From assembly GCF_008635795.1 (NCBI RefSeq), contig NZ_VWRQ01000016.1, positions 1 through 64,000 of the forward strand: a stretch of 64,000 nucleotides of DNA. Reading direction: 5' to 3'. The first letter of the stretch is position 1; every line of letters starts with the position of its first letter. Positions 16,399 to 25,469 of the stretch are shown piece after piece. The notes under the pieces are model-generated. The model made no database searches. It worked only from the letters and a program-made list of their open reading frames with translations, and was not told the DNA's origin. Both the position numbers and the translations under genes were made by a program. Source of the stretch: Paenibacillus tepidiphilus. Lineage in GTDB: Bacteria > Bacillota > Bacilli > Paenibacillales > Paenibacillaceae.

Positions 16399-17424
16399 CT
16401 ACTCGCTAGCGGGAGCGGTGTACTTCAGGAAGGTACGGGGGATTTCACTGGTGAACGTCAGTAGCTCTCCGCTGACCGGATGAACAAAGGATAACACACG
16501 CGCATGCAGCCCGAGACGCCCCACACTCTTGGTGGTTGCACCGTATTTCTTATCTCCGGCAATCGGGTGGCCGATGTCTGACATATGGACGCGGATCTGG
16601 TTCTTGCGTCCGGTCTCCAGCCGCACTTCCAGCAGCGAGAAATGGCGGTTGCCTTGCAGCAGCTTATAATGGGTGACTGCATGCTGTCCATCGCCTTCAT
16701 GAGGGCTGGAGTACATCTTCAGCGTAGAGGTTTCCTTCAGCCAGGAGCTGACCGTTCCCTCGGTCTTCTTCACGGAGCCTTCGACCAGAGCGACATAGAC
16801 GCGTTCCTTGACGCTGTCCTTCCAGGTCGTCTGCAGCGCCTGCTGGATGGCCTCGCTCTTGGCGAACATCATGAGCCCGGAGGTATCCCGGTCCAGCCGG
16901 TGTACGACAAAGATACGGGCTTTCGGATTACTGAGACGTACATGCTCCATCAGCTGGCGGTACGCTGTCGGCTCATTGTCATCCCCGGCGGAGATGGAGA
17001 GCAGTCCGGCCTCTTTCTGGATCACGATGATGTCGTCATCCTCATGAATGATGCTCAGGCCATGGAGTTCCTTGGCCGGTGCCGTCTTCTCCTGGTTAAT
17101 GGCGACCGTCTGACCGGGCTGCAGCGGATAGTTGTGCCGGGTCACGGATTGACCGTTCACCGAGACCTGTCCACGAGCGAGAATGGACTTGACCGAATTG
17201 CGTCCGCGGCTGCCCATGACATTCAGCAGAAATGGAAGCAGCTCAGCCGGCTCGGTGACCGGATAGGTTCTTACCGGAGCCGGGGCGGGTCTGCGACCGG
17301 GGCCGGCCTGCGGCTTGCCGGTTTTTTTATATGGAGGTTTATTGGGCAGCTTCTTCGGTCTGGCGGCTTGTCCGGGCTTGGCGCCCCGTTTGTCGCCTTT
17401 ATTCGAATTGCGTTTGTTATCCAT
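16399..17424 (-). CDS. RluA-family 23S rRNA/tRNA pseudouridine synthase
   Basis: A 341-residue enzyme that isomerises uridine to pseudouridine in RNA. After a very basic, Pro/Lys-rich N-terminal tail of about 60 residues comes an S4 RNA-binding domain (SRGRNSVKSILARGQVSVNG). The RluA catalytic domain follows, with the invariant Asp in HRLDRDTSGLMMFAK and the downstream RKNQIRVHMSDIGHPIAGD block. The target uridine cannot be assigned. The ATG at 17424 is chosen by GGAG at 10 nt upstream and by its good fit to the basic tail; the frame is open to 17481. It is divergent from recQ. Confidence 0.88.
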   Translation of the reverse strand: MDNKRNSNKGDKRGAKPGQAARPKKLPNKPPYKKTGKPQAGPGRRPAPAPVRTYPVTEPAELLPFLLNVMGSRGRNSVKSILARGQVSVNGQSVTRHNYPLQPGQTVAINQEKTAPAKELHGLSIIHEDDDIIVIQKEAGLLSISAGDDNEPTAYRQLMEHVRLSNPKARIFVVHRLDRDTSGLMMFAKSEAIQQALQTTWKDSVKERVYVALVEGSVKKTEGTVSSWLKETSTLKMYSSPHEGDGQHAVTHYKLLQGNRHFSLLEVRLETGRKNQIRVHMSDIGHPIAGDKKYGATTKSVGRLGLHARVLSFVHPVSGELLTFTSEIPRTFLKYTAPASE

Positions 17425-17732
17425 GTTAAGCATTCTCCGTCCTGTAGAATTGTACTCCTCAATATACCATGCACACGCCAAAAAAACTATCGGGAGCGCC
17501 CGCCCAGGCGGTCACCTCCGTAAATGGTCTATGTCTGCAGGATGACCGTATTCGGGTTAAGCCTGAATGAGCTTTATAGAGGCAGATCAAGCGGCAGGTA
17601 ACCGTCCGATACATCTGCGGGTGGATGCCAGACTAGGGCCGATGGCAAACATTTGTGCGGGGTTTTTGCGTTCGGGCGGTTGCCGAGCTTCGCGATGCCC
17701 GGTAAACTAAAGACAGACAGTCTTAAGGAGTT

Positions 17733-19574
17733 ATGATCGATATGAACATTCAAGCACCTACCATGGAACAGGCGCAGGCGGAGCTGCAGCGGTACTACGG
17801 TTATCCGGACTTCCGCGAAGGCCAGAAGAAGATCGTGCAAAACCTGCTGGAGGGCCAAGATACGCTGGGCATCATGCCTACGGGCGGCGGGAAATCGATC
17901 TGCTACCAGGTTCCGGCACTGCTGCTGCCGGGGCTGACGCTGGTCGTGTCGCCGCTGATTTCCCTGATGAAGGATCAGGTAGACGCGCTCACAACGGCCG
18001 GTATTCCTGCGGCCTATATAAACAGTACACTTAGCGGCAAAGAAGTGAATGAACGCATCCGCGCCGCGCGCCGCGGCGAGCTGAAGCTGCTCTATGTCGC
18101 GCCGGAACGGCTGGAGCTGGACTGGTTCCGGCTGGAAATGGCGGGCCTATCCATCTCCTGCGTGGCGGTGGACGAGGCGCACTGCGTGTCGCAGTGGGGC
18201 CATGATTTCCGCACCAGCTACCTGGCGGTGGCGCCGTTCGTCGAGGAGCTGCCGCAGCGGCCGATCCTCGCGGCCTTTACGGCCACGGCGACGCCGGAGG
18301 TCATGGACGACATGATCCGGCTGCTGCGCCTGCGGGAGCCGGGCGTCTTCATGACCGGACTCGGCCGGGACAACCTGGCGATGTCCGTGCTGCGCGGCGA
18401 GAACAAACGCGAGTACGTGCTTGAGTACACGGCCTCGCATGCCCATCAGCCGGGCATCATCTATGCGGCGACCCGCAAAGAGGTCGACGATCTGTACCAG
18501 CGGCTGCAGGCCAGCGGCGTCGCCGCCGGGCGTTACCACGCCGGAATGAGCGACCAGGAGCGGGCCGAGAGCCAGGAAGGGTTTCTGTATGACGACATCC
18601 GCGTGATGGTCGCGACCAACGCCTTCGGCATGGGGATCGACAAGTCGAACGTCCGGTATGTCATCCATTACAATATGCCGAAGAACATGGAGGCTTATGT
18701 ACAGGAGGCCGGGCGCGCCGGACGTGACGGCGAGCCGAGCGAATGTATCCTGCTGTTCAGTGCGCAGGATATTATGACCCAGAAGTTCCTGATCGAGCAG
18801 AACCCGCAGGATACGGAGCGTAAAGCGAACGAATACCGCAAGCTGCAGCAGATGATCGATTACTGCTATACAACCCGCTGTCTGCGGATTGCGCAGCTGG
18901 AGTATTTCGGCGAGGCGCATGGCGATGATACCTGCGGTATTTGCAGCTCCTGCACTGATGAGCGTGAGCTGATTGACATCACCGTGGATGCACAGAAGAT
19001 CTTCTCCTGCATCCACCGCATGCGCGAGCGCTTTGGCATCGCGCTGGTGGCCTCGGTGCTGAAGGGCTCGCGCAACCAGAAGGTGCTGCAGTACGGCTTC
19101 GAATCACTGCCGACGCACGGCGCAATGTCCGGCCGCACCGAGAAGGAGATCACCGAGGTCATCAACGTGCTGATCTCGGAAGGCTACCTGGCCCTCTCCG
19201 AAGGCCAGTACCCGGTCGTGCGGCTGCAGCCGCTGGCCGCCGAGGTGCTGCGCGGCCAGCGCGAGGTGCATCAGCGCGTTGTCCGTCCCGCGCGGGGCGG
19301 AGCCTCCGGCGGGCGGGACCGCAGCCGCAGCCGCGATTATTCGCCGTCGGCGGTCAACGAGACGGTCTTCGAGCAGCTGCGGCTGATCCGCCGCGAGCTG
19401 GCGGGGCGCGAGCATGTGCCGTCGTATATTATTTTTAACGATGCCACCCTGCGCGAGATGAGCGTCGTTTGCCCGCAGACCGAAGCGGAGATGCTGAAGG
19501 TAAAGGGCGTTGGTGAGGTCAAATACCGGAAATACGGCAAGCCGTTTCTCGATTTTTTTCAAAATGAACTGTAA
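17733..19574 (+). CDS. recQ: ATP-dependent DNA helicase RecQ
   Basis: This 613-residue protein is a complete RecQ. It has a Walker A (MPTGGGKSICYQ), a Walker B (DEAHCVSQWGHDFR, including the RecQ aromatic loop), motif III (FTATATPEV) and motifs V and VI (FGMGIDKSNVRYVIH, QEAGRAGRDG). The zinc cluster cysteines (CYTTRCLR then CGICSSC) and a winged-helix domain follow. An HRDC-like domain is at the C-terminus (QLRLIRRELAGREHVPSYIIFNDATLREM). It unwinds DNA 3' to 5' in recombination and fork repair. AAGGAG lies 2 nt before the ATG at 17733 and 11 nt before an in-frame ATG at 17742, so either could be used. It is the first gene of a likely three-gene operon. Confidence 0.95.
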   Translation: MIDMNIQAPTMEQAQAELQRYYGYPDFREGQKKIVQNLLEGQDTLGIMPTGGGKSICYQVPALLLPGLTLVVSPLISLMKDQVDALTTAGIPAAYINSTLSGKEVNERIRAARRGELKLLYVAPERLELDWFRLEMAGLSISCVAVDEAHCVSQWGHDFRTSYLAVAPFVEELPQRPILAAFTATATPEVMDDMIRLLRLREPGVFMTGLGRDNLAMSVLRGENKREYVLEYTASHAHQPGIIYAATRKEVDDLYQRLQASGVAAGRYHAGMSDQERAESQEGFLYDDIRVMVATNAFGMGIDKSNVRYVIHYNMPKNMEAYVQEAGRAGRDGEPSECILLFSAQDIMTQKFLIEQNPQDTERKANEYRKLQQMIDYCYTTRCLRIAQLEYFGEAHGDDTCGICSSCTDERELIDITVDAQKIFSCIHRMRERFGIALVASVLKGSRNQKVLQYGFESLPTHGAMSGRTEKEITEVINVLISEGYLALSEGQYPVVRLQPLAAEVLRGQREVHQRVVRPARGGASGGRDRSRSRDYSPSAVNETVFEQLRLIRRELAGREHVPSYIIFNDATLREMSVVCPQTEAEMLKVKGVGEVKYRKYGKPFLDFFQNEL

Positions 19575-19591
19575 AGAGGGTTAAACCACAC

Positions 19592-21508
19592 ATGAAGATC
19601 ATCCTGGCCACCTTAAACGCCAAGTACATCCACACCTCGCTGGCCATCCGTCTTCTGAAGGCGTACAGCGAGCAAGAGTTTCCGGACATCGTGCTGGCGG
19701 AGTACACCATCAAAGATCCCGTGATGAACATCGTGTCGGACCTGTTCCAGAAGCGGCCGGATGTCATCGGCTTCTCCTGTTATATATGGAATATCGAAGA
19801 GACCCTCAAGCTGGTCGGCATTCTGAAGCAGGTGCTGCCGGAAGTGGCAATTGTGCTGGGCGGACCTGAGGTCTCTTATGAGCCGCTGGCCTTCATGAAG
19901 CGTGAGCCGGGCGTTGATTTCATTGTCTGCGGCGACGGGGAGGAGACCTTCCACCATCTGCTGCAGGAGCTGCGGGATGAGCGCAGGTTCCATTATGTGT
20001 TCGGTGCCGCTTACCGCAAGGACGGCGAAGTCATCGTCAACCCGCCCCGTCCCAAAAGCGATCTCAACACGCTGCCTACGCCGCACCGTTTTCCCGAGGA
20101 CCTGCCGGATCTCGGCAAACGGATCGTTTATTTTGAGACCAGCCGGGGGTGCCCGTTCAACTGCCAGTTCTGCCTCTCCAGCATTGAAGTGGGCGTACGC
20201 TATTATGATATTGAGCGGGTGAAGTCCGATTTGCTCTACCTGATCGAAGGCGGGGCCAAGGTGATTAAGTTCCTTGACCGCACCTTCAATATCAACCGCA
20301 ATTACGCGATGGAGATGTTCCAGTTCCTGATTGACAACCATCAGGGCTGTATTTTTCAGTTTGAGATTACGGCGGATATTATGCGTCCCGAAGTGCTGGA
20401 TTTTCTGGCGGAGAATGCCCCTCCCGGCATCTTCCGTTTCGAGATCGGCGTGCAGTCGACCAACGATGTGACGAACGAGCTCGTCAAGCGCCGCCAGAAT
20501 TTCGTCAAGCTGTCCCGCACCGTGATGAAGATCAAGGCGAGCGGCAACATTGACCAGCATCTCGATTTGATCGCCGGGCTGCCGATGGAGGATTACGCCA
20601 CCTTCCGCAAGACTTTTAATGATGTGTTTGTGATGGAGCCGGAGGAGCTGCAGCTGGGCTTCTTAAAAATGCTGCGCGGCACCGGCCTCCGGGCCCAGGC
20701 GGCCAAATACGATTACACCTACATGGAGCATGCGCCCTATGAGATTCTCAGCAGCCATGTAATGCCGTTCTCCGATATTATCCGGCTGAAGCGGCTGGAG
20801 GATGTGCTGGAGAAATACTGGAACAGCCACCGGCTGGATCATACCGTCAAATACTTGATCCGGCATGTGTTCACCTCGCCGTTTGACTTCTTCCAGGAAT
20901 TCGGGGACTACTGGGAAGTCCAAGGCTGGCAAAAGATCGGCCACCAGTTGGAGGACCTGTTTACGCGGCTGCTGGCTTTTCTCACGGACCGGGGGACGCC
21001 GTCCATGGACATTGTCACCGGGCTGATGAAGCTGGATTATTTCCTGCAGCATAAATTCAAGCCGCGCAAAATCTGGTGGGACTACGTGCTGGACAAGGGC
21101 GACTGGTCCAAGCATATGAAGCAAATTGCCGACCGGCCGGAGCTGGTCTCGGCCAAGCTGGCCGCAGCCGGCTACAGCGAACGCGAGCTGCAGAAGTTCG
21201 TCATGCTGGAGGTGCTGCCGTTCCGGCTGGAGCCGGTGCTGGCGTCCATCAGCGGGTTGACCGCCGGGGCAGGCGCTGCCGGGTTCGAGCCGGAAGCGCG
21301 GGCCGAGGCAGGTGGCGCCACAGCCGGGGCGGAAGCGCTAGTTGAAGCTGGCGGAGGCATAGCTATTTCATCTGAGGCGGATACTTCGCCAACAGATGCA
21401 GACCGGGCGCAATTTGATCCGGATTCCGCCGCAGGTCGGACGCTGCTGGTGGTGCTGTACCAGCAAGAGGAGAATCAGCAGGCGCAATACGTTGCGCTGC
21501 CGATATAG
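19592..21508 (+). CDS. B12-binding-domain radical SAM protein (DUF4080 type)
   Basis: A 638-residue protein. The N-terminal 130 residues form a cobalamin-binding-like Rossmann domain (MKIILATLNAKYIHTSLAIRLL, later VLGGPEVSYEP and FIVCGDGEETF). The radical SAM domain carries the 4Fe-4S motif in SRGCPFNCQFCLSS, near residue 190. A helical DUF4080-type domain follows, and the last 90 residues are a low-complexity Ala/Gly/Glu tail before a short conserved-looking end (RTLLVVLYQQEENQ). Such enzymes often methylate unreactive carbons or modify RNA, but this family's substrate is not known to me. It starts 17 nt after recQ and has AAGAGGG upstream of its ATG. Confidence 0.85.
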   Translation: MKIILATLNAKYIHTSLAIRLLKAYSEQEFPDIVLAEYTIKDPVMNIVSDLFQKRPDVIGFSCYIWNIEETLKLVGILKQVLPEVAIVLGGPEVSYEPLAFMKREPGVDFIVCGDGEETFHHLLQELRDERRFHYVFGAAYRKDGEVIVNPPRPKSDLNTLPTPHRFPEDLPDLGKRIVYFETSRGCPFNCQFCLSSIEVGVRYYDIERVKSDLLYLIEGGAKVIKFLDRTFNINRNYAMEMFQFLIDNHQGCIFQFEITADIMRPEVLDFLAENAPPGIFRFEIGVQSTNDVTNELVKRRQNFVKLSRTVMKIKASGNIDQHLDLIAGLPMEDYATFRKTFNDVFVMEPEELQLGFLKMLRGTGLRAQAAKYDYTYMEHAPYEILSSHVMPFSDIIRLKRLEDVLEKYWNSHRLDHTVKYLIRHVFTSPFDFFQEFGDYWEVQGWQKIGHQLEDLFTRLLAFLTDRGTPSMDIVTGLMKLDYFLQHKFKPRKIWWDYVLDKGDWSKHMKQIADRPELVSAKLAAAGYSERELQKFVMLEVLPFRLEPVLASISGLTAGAGAAGFEPEARAEAGGATAGAEALVEAGGGIAISSEADTSPTDADRAQFDPDSAAGRTLLVVLYQQEENQQAQYVALPI

Positions 21509-21525
21509 AAGGGAGTCACAGGAGT

Positions 21526-22647
21526 ATGGGCGGCAAGCTTCCGGTTAGGTTGGCAGGATTCGAGGAGAAATACCGGGAAGACCTGCTGGCCTTCCGCTTG
21601 CCTGCGGAGCAGGCGAAGTTTACCGGAATGCCGGAGGAGACGCTGGATGAAGCGCTGAGCAACGCAGGTAAAATTCCGGTAGTCATTCTGGCGGGAGAGC
21701 AGCCGGTGGGCTTCTTTGTTCTGCATACGGGCGAGGACATTGCGTCTTTCTATGCCAAGTGGCCGGAAACAGTGCTGCTGCGTGCCTTTCTCGTGGATCA
21801 GGCCAGTCAGGGTCAAGGAATCGCCAGGGCGGGGCTGGCGCTGCTGCCCTGCTTTGTCCGTAACCTGCTGCCTGCCGTGCGCGAGATTGTGCTGGCAGTG
21901 AATGAACGGAATGACGTCGCGCTTGCGCTTTATGCGCGCGCAGGCTTCCGGGATTACGGCTTGCGGCGAAGCGGTATGAAGGGGCAGCAGAGAATTATGC
22001 AATATCCGCTGCAGGATGAGCCTCTTCCGGGTCCTCAAGGATACATGGATCAAGAGGAGGCGTTGCGCCGCCGTCTGATTGGACATTTTAGGCAGAGTCC
22101 GCTGCTGATGGAGGTATTCCGCCTTGTCCGTGAATTGGAGCCATATCCGTATTACATCGGGGCAGGCTGTCTTGTACAGACCGTATGGAACGGCCTTTCC
22201 GGGCGGCAGCCGGACTACGGAATCGGAGACATCGATATCATTTACTATGACGGGGAAGATTTAAGCTATGAAGCGGAGGACCGGATGATTGCCCGGGGGC
22301 GCAAGCTTTTTGCCGATGCTCCTCTACCGGTCGATTTGAAGAATCAGGCCCGCGTCCATCTATGGTACGAGAGGAAATTTGGGGTCCGCCTGGCCCCTTA
22401 CACGTCTCTGGAAGCCGCCATCGACAGCTGGCCGACAACGGTTACTTCCCTGGGTGTGCGGTGGTCGGGGGAGGATGAGTGGCATATCTATGCGCCCTTC
22501 GGCCTGGGGGATCTCTTTGCAATGGAGCTGAGGGCTAACAAAGCGCTGGTGACGGAAGAGGTTTACCGGAACAAAACGGACAAATGGCAGCGGCTGTGGC
22601 CGGAGCTGAAAGTGGAGCCTTGGACTCCGGTAGGAGCAGCGCGTTGA
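21526..22647 (+). CDS. GNAT acetyltransferase fused to a DUF925-type nucleotidyltransferase
   Basis: A 373-residue two-domain protein. Residues 1-165 are a GNAT domain, with the acetyl-CoA loop near SQGQGIARAG and the motif B segment NERNDVALALYARAGF. Residues 175-365 match the NTP_transf_6 (DUF925) family: ECYPYYIGAG-like opening (LEPYPYYIGAGCLVQTVWNGL), GIGDIDIIYYD with the paired aspartates of a nucleotidyltransferase active site, VHLWYERKFG, and the C-terminal FGLGDLFAMELRANKAL. Each part is normally found as a separate protein, so this is a fusion. There is no sign of a frameshift or merge at the junction near nt 22030-22080. It is the last gene of the recQ operon, followed by a terminator at 22729. 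Confidence 0.82.
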   Translation: MGGKLPVRLAGFEEKYREDLLAFRLPAEQAKFTGMPEETLDEALSNAGKIPVVILAGEQPVGFFVLHTGEDIASFYAKWPETVLLRAFLVDQASQGQGIARAGLALLPCFVRNLLPAVREIVLAVNERNDVALALYARAGFRDYGLRRSGMKGQQRIMQYPLQDEPLPGPQGYMDQEEALRRRLIGHFRQSPLLMEVFRLVRELEPYPYYIGAGCLVQTVWNGLSGRQPDYGIGDIDIIYYDGEDLSYEAEDRMIARGRKLFADAPLPVDLKNQARVHLWYERKFGVRLAPYTSLEAAIDSWPTTVTSLGVRWSGEDEWHIYAPFGLGDLFAMELRANKALVTEEVYRNKTDKWQRLWPELKVEPWTPVGAAR

Positions 22648-22728
22648 ATTCAAACTCCTCTGTGCTCGACGCAGATAAAAAGATTGATTAACGCGAAATA
22701 GCGGCATGGAGTCCGCCCAGTCCGCAAA

Positions 22729-22778
22729 AAAATCCGCAGCCCGCGCTGCCTCTCAAGGGCATGCCGGCTGCGGATTTT
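22729..22778. terminator. Bidirectional terminator
   Basis: AAAATCCGCAGC pairs with GCTGCGGATTTT around a loop of about 26 nt, with A-run and T-run flanks. It separates the convergent fusion gene and hydrolase gene. Confidence 0.8.
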
Positions 22779-22815
22779 GTTATGCGCTCTTGCGGAACAC
22801 GGATGGCACCAATGG

Positions 22816-23787
22816 TCAGCTCCGGCCGCCCTCGCTTACCCCTGAGAGCAGAGACTCGGCCGGCAGGTGGCGTACCAGCCAGTCGAGCACATCGGCGGTC
22901 ACCTCATCACGGTTGACTTCGTTCAGCATCTCATGTCTGCCTTCCGGGTACAGCCGGTATTCCACGTCGCCAGCGCCGTGCTTCTTGTAGATCTCGGCCA
23001 GACGCAGTACGCCCTGGCCGTTCATGCCTACAGGATCTTTGGCGCCCGAGAAGAGATAGACCGGCTTATCCTTGCAGAGGGCAAGCAGGGTTTCCGAGGT
23101 ATGGATATCCTGCAGCAGCCGGAAGAAATCCCGGAAGAAACGGGTGGTACAGATTGCGCCGCAGAAGGGATCGGCAATAAAACGGTCAACCTCTTCGGGA
23201 TCATTGCTGAGCCAGTCGAAGGCGGTGCGGACCGGAGACACGGAGCGGTTATATGCACCGAATACAAGGGCATTTAATAACACACTGCGGTGCAGCTCAC
23301 CGCGCAGCTTCAGCTGGAGCGAAGCCAGCGCTTCGCCTGTCTTCAGCATGCCGCGCGGACCGTTGGTGCCGCTGAGAATGTAGCCTGCATACACGCGGCC
23401 GTCTTCCTCGCACATCAGCTTCTGGGCGAGAAAGGAGCCCATGCTATGTGCGAACAGGAAGATCGGCAGCCCTTCATGCCGGGCACGGGCAGTTTCGGCG
23501 AGCTGCAGCATGTTCCGCCGCATCCAGTAGAAGCCGTCTTCTCCGGCGTCGCCAAGCAGACTGACCTGACCGGCCGTCTTGCCGTGGCCGCGGTGGTCAT
23601 TGGCATAGACGGCGTAGCCGGCCGCAGTAAGCGCCCCTGCAAAACGGGCATACCGCGCTGCCGTCTCGCACATCCCGTGTGCAATCTGCACGATGCCGCG
23701 CACCGGCGCGTCCGGTTCCGGCAGCCATTCATAGACATGAATCCGCACGCCAATGGGATCGCTCATCACAAAGCTGGTCTCCTGCAT
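22816..23787 (-). CDS. Alpha/beta hydrolase, monoacylglycerol lipase/lysophospholipase type
   Basis: A 323-residue serine hydrolase of the Hydrolase_4 group. Signs are the oxyanion segment IAHGMCETAARY, NDHRGHGKT, the nucleophile elbow AHSMGS (Ser near residue 117), the Asp in FSGAKDPVG and the His in EGRHEMLNE. It probably cleaves monoacylglycerols or lysophospholipids and has no signal peptide. It lies downstream of manA on the same strand, 95 nt away without a terminator between. GGAGGACGG precedes the ATG. Confidence 0.87.
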   Translation of the reverse strand: MQETSFVMSDPIGVRIHVYEWLPEPDAPVRGIVQIAHGMCETAARYARFAGALTAAGYAVYANDHRGHGKTAGQVSLLGDAGEDGFYWMRRNMLQLAETARARHEGLPIFLFAHSMGSFLAQKLMCEEDGRVYAGYILSGTNGPRGMLKTGEALASLQLKLRGELHRSVLLNALVFGAYNRSVSPVRTAFDWLSNDPEEVDRFIADPFCGAICTTRFFRDFFRLLQDIHTSETLLALCKDKPVYLFSGAKDPVGMNGQGVLRLAEIYKKHGAGDVEYRLYPEGRHEMLNEVNRDEVTADVLDWLVRHLPAESLLSGVSEGGRS

Positions 23788-23882
23788 CGCCCGTCCTCCT
23801 GAAGCCTTAGAATATTACTGCCATGAGTAGCATATGAAAGCACACGAATCTGCATACCCGCAGGACCGAATAGGAATAAGCC

Positions 23883-24851
23883 TTACGGCAAATAAGAACG
23901 AAGCACGGTGGAATGACCTTCAATGGCATATTCCCCGAGCGTTGCAGGTACCAGATAACATTCGCCTGCGGCATAAGGCTGGGTGCCGCCTTCCCAGGTC
24001 AGATGGCCGTTGCCTTCGCAGATGACCAGAATCGTGAAGCTCTCCGGGGTGGTGGCGAGCTTCCATTCGCCGTTCACCAGCCCTTTTTCCACGATAAAAT
24101 AAGGAGAAGAGGCGATCTGCAGCCACTCTCCGGGAACCGCACCGTCTGTCTTCATGGAAGTCGCTCCGGCGCCTTCATAGGCCGTTACGTTCAACGAATC
24201 TTCAATGTGCAGCTCACGCGGCTTGCCGTCCAGACCCGGGCGGTCATAATCGTAAATGCGGTATGTAGTATCCGAGTTCTGCTGGATTTCGGCCACCACT
24301 ACGCCGGCGCACAGCGCATGAACAGTGCCGGCCGGAATATAAAACGTGTCTCCCGCCTGTACGGTCACTTCCTGGAGCGAATCCATAACCGTTCCGTTCT
24401 CCAGTGCTTCCCGAAGGGTGTCCCGCGTTACGCCTTCCTTGAGGCCGTAGATGATTTTGGCGCCGGGCTTGGCATCCAGCACATACCACATTTCGGTCTT
24501 GCCCAGCTCGCCTTTGGGGAGGCCGGCGTAATCATCGGTCGGATGAACCTGAACGGACAGGTTGTCATTGCAGTCCAGCAGCTTGATCAGAAGCGGGAAG
24601 CGGCCACCGGCTTCGGAAATTCCCTTGCTGCCGAACCATTCGTGCCCGAACTGCTCGCGGATCTGATCCAGGCCCTGGCCGGCCAGCTCACCGTTGACGA
24701 CCGAGGAAGTACCGTTCGGATGGTCGGCGATCATCCAGCCTTCGCCGATGTGGCCTTCGGGCAGATCGAGGCCGAATTTCTCCAGTGCGCGTCCGCCCCA
24801 GACACGCTCTTTAAACTCGGGTTGAAATTTTAAAGGATATGGTTTCGTCAT
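23883..24851 (-). CDS. manA: Mannose-6-phosphate isomerase, class I
   Basis: A 322-residue cupin-fold zinc enzyme converting mannose 6-phosphate to fructose 6-phosphate, a link between glycolysis and GDP-mannose or mannose use. Metal-site and active-site segments are LSVQVHPTDDYA, GKTEMWYVLDAKPGA and IPAGTVHALCAGVVVAEIQQNSDTTYRIYD, close to Bacillus ManA/Pmi in length. I chose the ATG at 24851 (MTKPYPLKFQPEFKERVWGG) with AGGAAG upstream; the frame is open to 24872. It starts 25 nt after mnmM and belongs to the same minus-strand transcript. Confidence 0.92.
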   Translation of the reverse strand: MTKPYPLKFQPEFKERVWGGRALEKFGLDLPEGHIGEGWMIADHPNGTSSVVNGELAGQGLDQIREQFGHEWFGSKGISEAGGRFPLLIKLLDCNDNLSVQVHPTDDYAGLPKGELGKTEMWYVLDAKPGAKIIYGLKEGVTRDTLREALENGTVMDSLQEVTVQAGDTFYIPAGTVHALCAGVVVAEIQQNSDTTYRIYDYDRPGLDGKPRELHIEDSLNVTAYEGAGATSMKTDGAVPGEWLQIASSPYFIVEKGLVNGEWKLATTPESFTILVICEGNGHLTWEGGTQPYAAGECYLVPATLGEYAIEGHSTVLRSYLP

Positions 24852-24875
24852 TACAGCATCTTCCTCTCCCAAACA

Positions 24876-25469
24876 TTATTTTTTCTTTTCAACCGCAATT
24901 ACATACGGAGCGTCCGCACGCTGCAGCTGGCGGTAGACGATGCTTTGGGCCGTCTGCTGCGGCAGTGCAGCCGCCCAGGCTTCCACGGCGGCGGCTTCGC
25001 GTTCGCCGCCGGGATGGCCCGGATACAGCACCGCGGTGATGATGCCGCCGGGGCGGAGCACGGACAGCGCGCCATCCAGCGCGGCCAGCGTGCTTTCGGG
25101 CTCGGTGATGATGCTCTTGTCGGCATCTGCCGCAGGCAGATAGCCGAGATTGAACATCACCGCTGACACCGTTCCGGGCCAATCGGCCGGAACGGATTCC
25201 AGCAGCGCTGCGTGGCTGCGCGCCAGCAGCGTCACGGGCGCCAGCGCCGCGGGCGCTTCCTCGCGCGCCAGGCGCAGGCGCTCTTCGGCCAGGCGCAGCG
25301 CCGCCGGCTGGATGTCGAAGCCGCAGACCGCGCCGCGCGGTCCGGCCAGCCGGGCCAGCGCCAGCGTGTCGGCCCCGGTGCCGACGGTGGCGTCAATGGC
25401 ACGGCCGCCGGCACTGAGGCGCTCGGCGGTCAATTTATGGGCAAAGCTCAAGACCGAGATGAAGCCCAT
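24876..25469 (-). CDS. mnmM: tRNA mnm5(s2)U methyltransferase MnmM (YtqB family)
   Basis: A 197-residue class I SAM methyltransferase of the YtqB group, shown in Bacillus to methylate the 5-aminomethyl group on the wobble uridine of tRNAs. The SAM-binding motif is DATVGTGADTLALA (about residues 26-39), followed by GFDIQ and the family motif FNLGYLP, with DKSIITEPESTLAALD. Its ATG overlaps the stop codon of mnmL as TGATG, and its GGAGG site lies within the end of mnmL, so translation is coupled. Local G+C is higher than in neighbours, with Ala-rich codons. The assignment rests on family resemblance and on the mnmL neighbour. Confidence 0.87.
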   Translation of the reverse strand: MGFISVLSFAHKLTAERLSAGGRAIDATVGTGADTLALARLAGPRGAVCGFDIQPAALRLAEERLRLAREEAPAALAPVTLLARSHAALLESVPADWPGTVSAVMFNLGYLPAADADKSIITEPESTLAALDGALSVLRPGGIITAVLYPGHPGGEREAAAVEAWAAALPQQTAQSIVYRQLQRADAPYVIAVEKKK

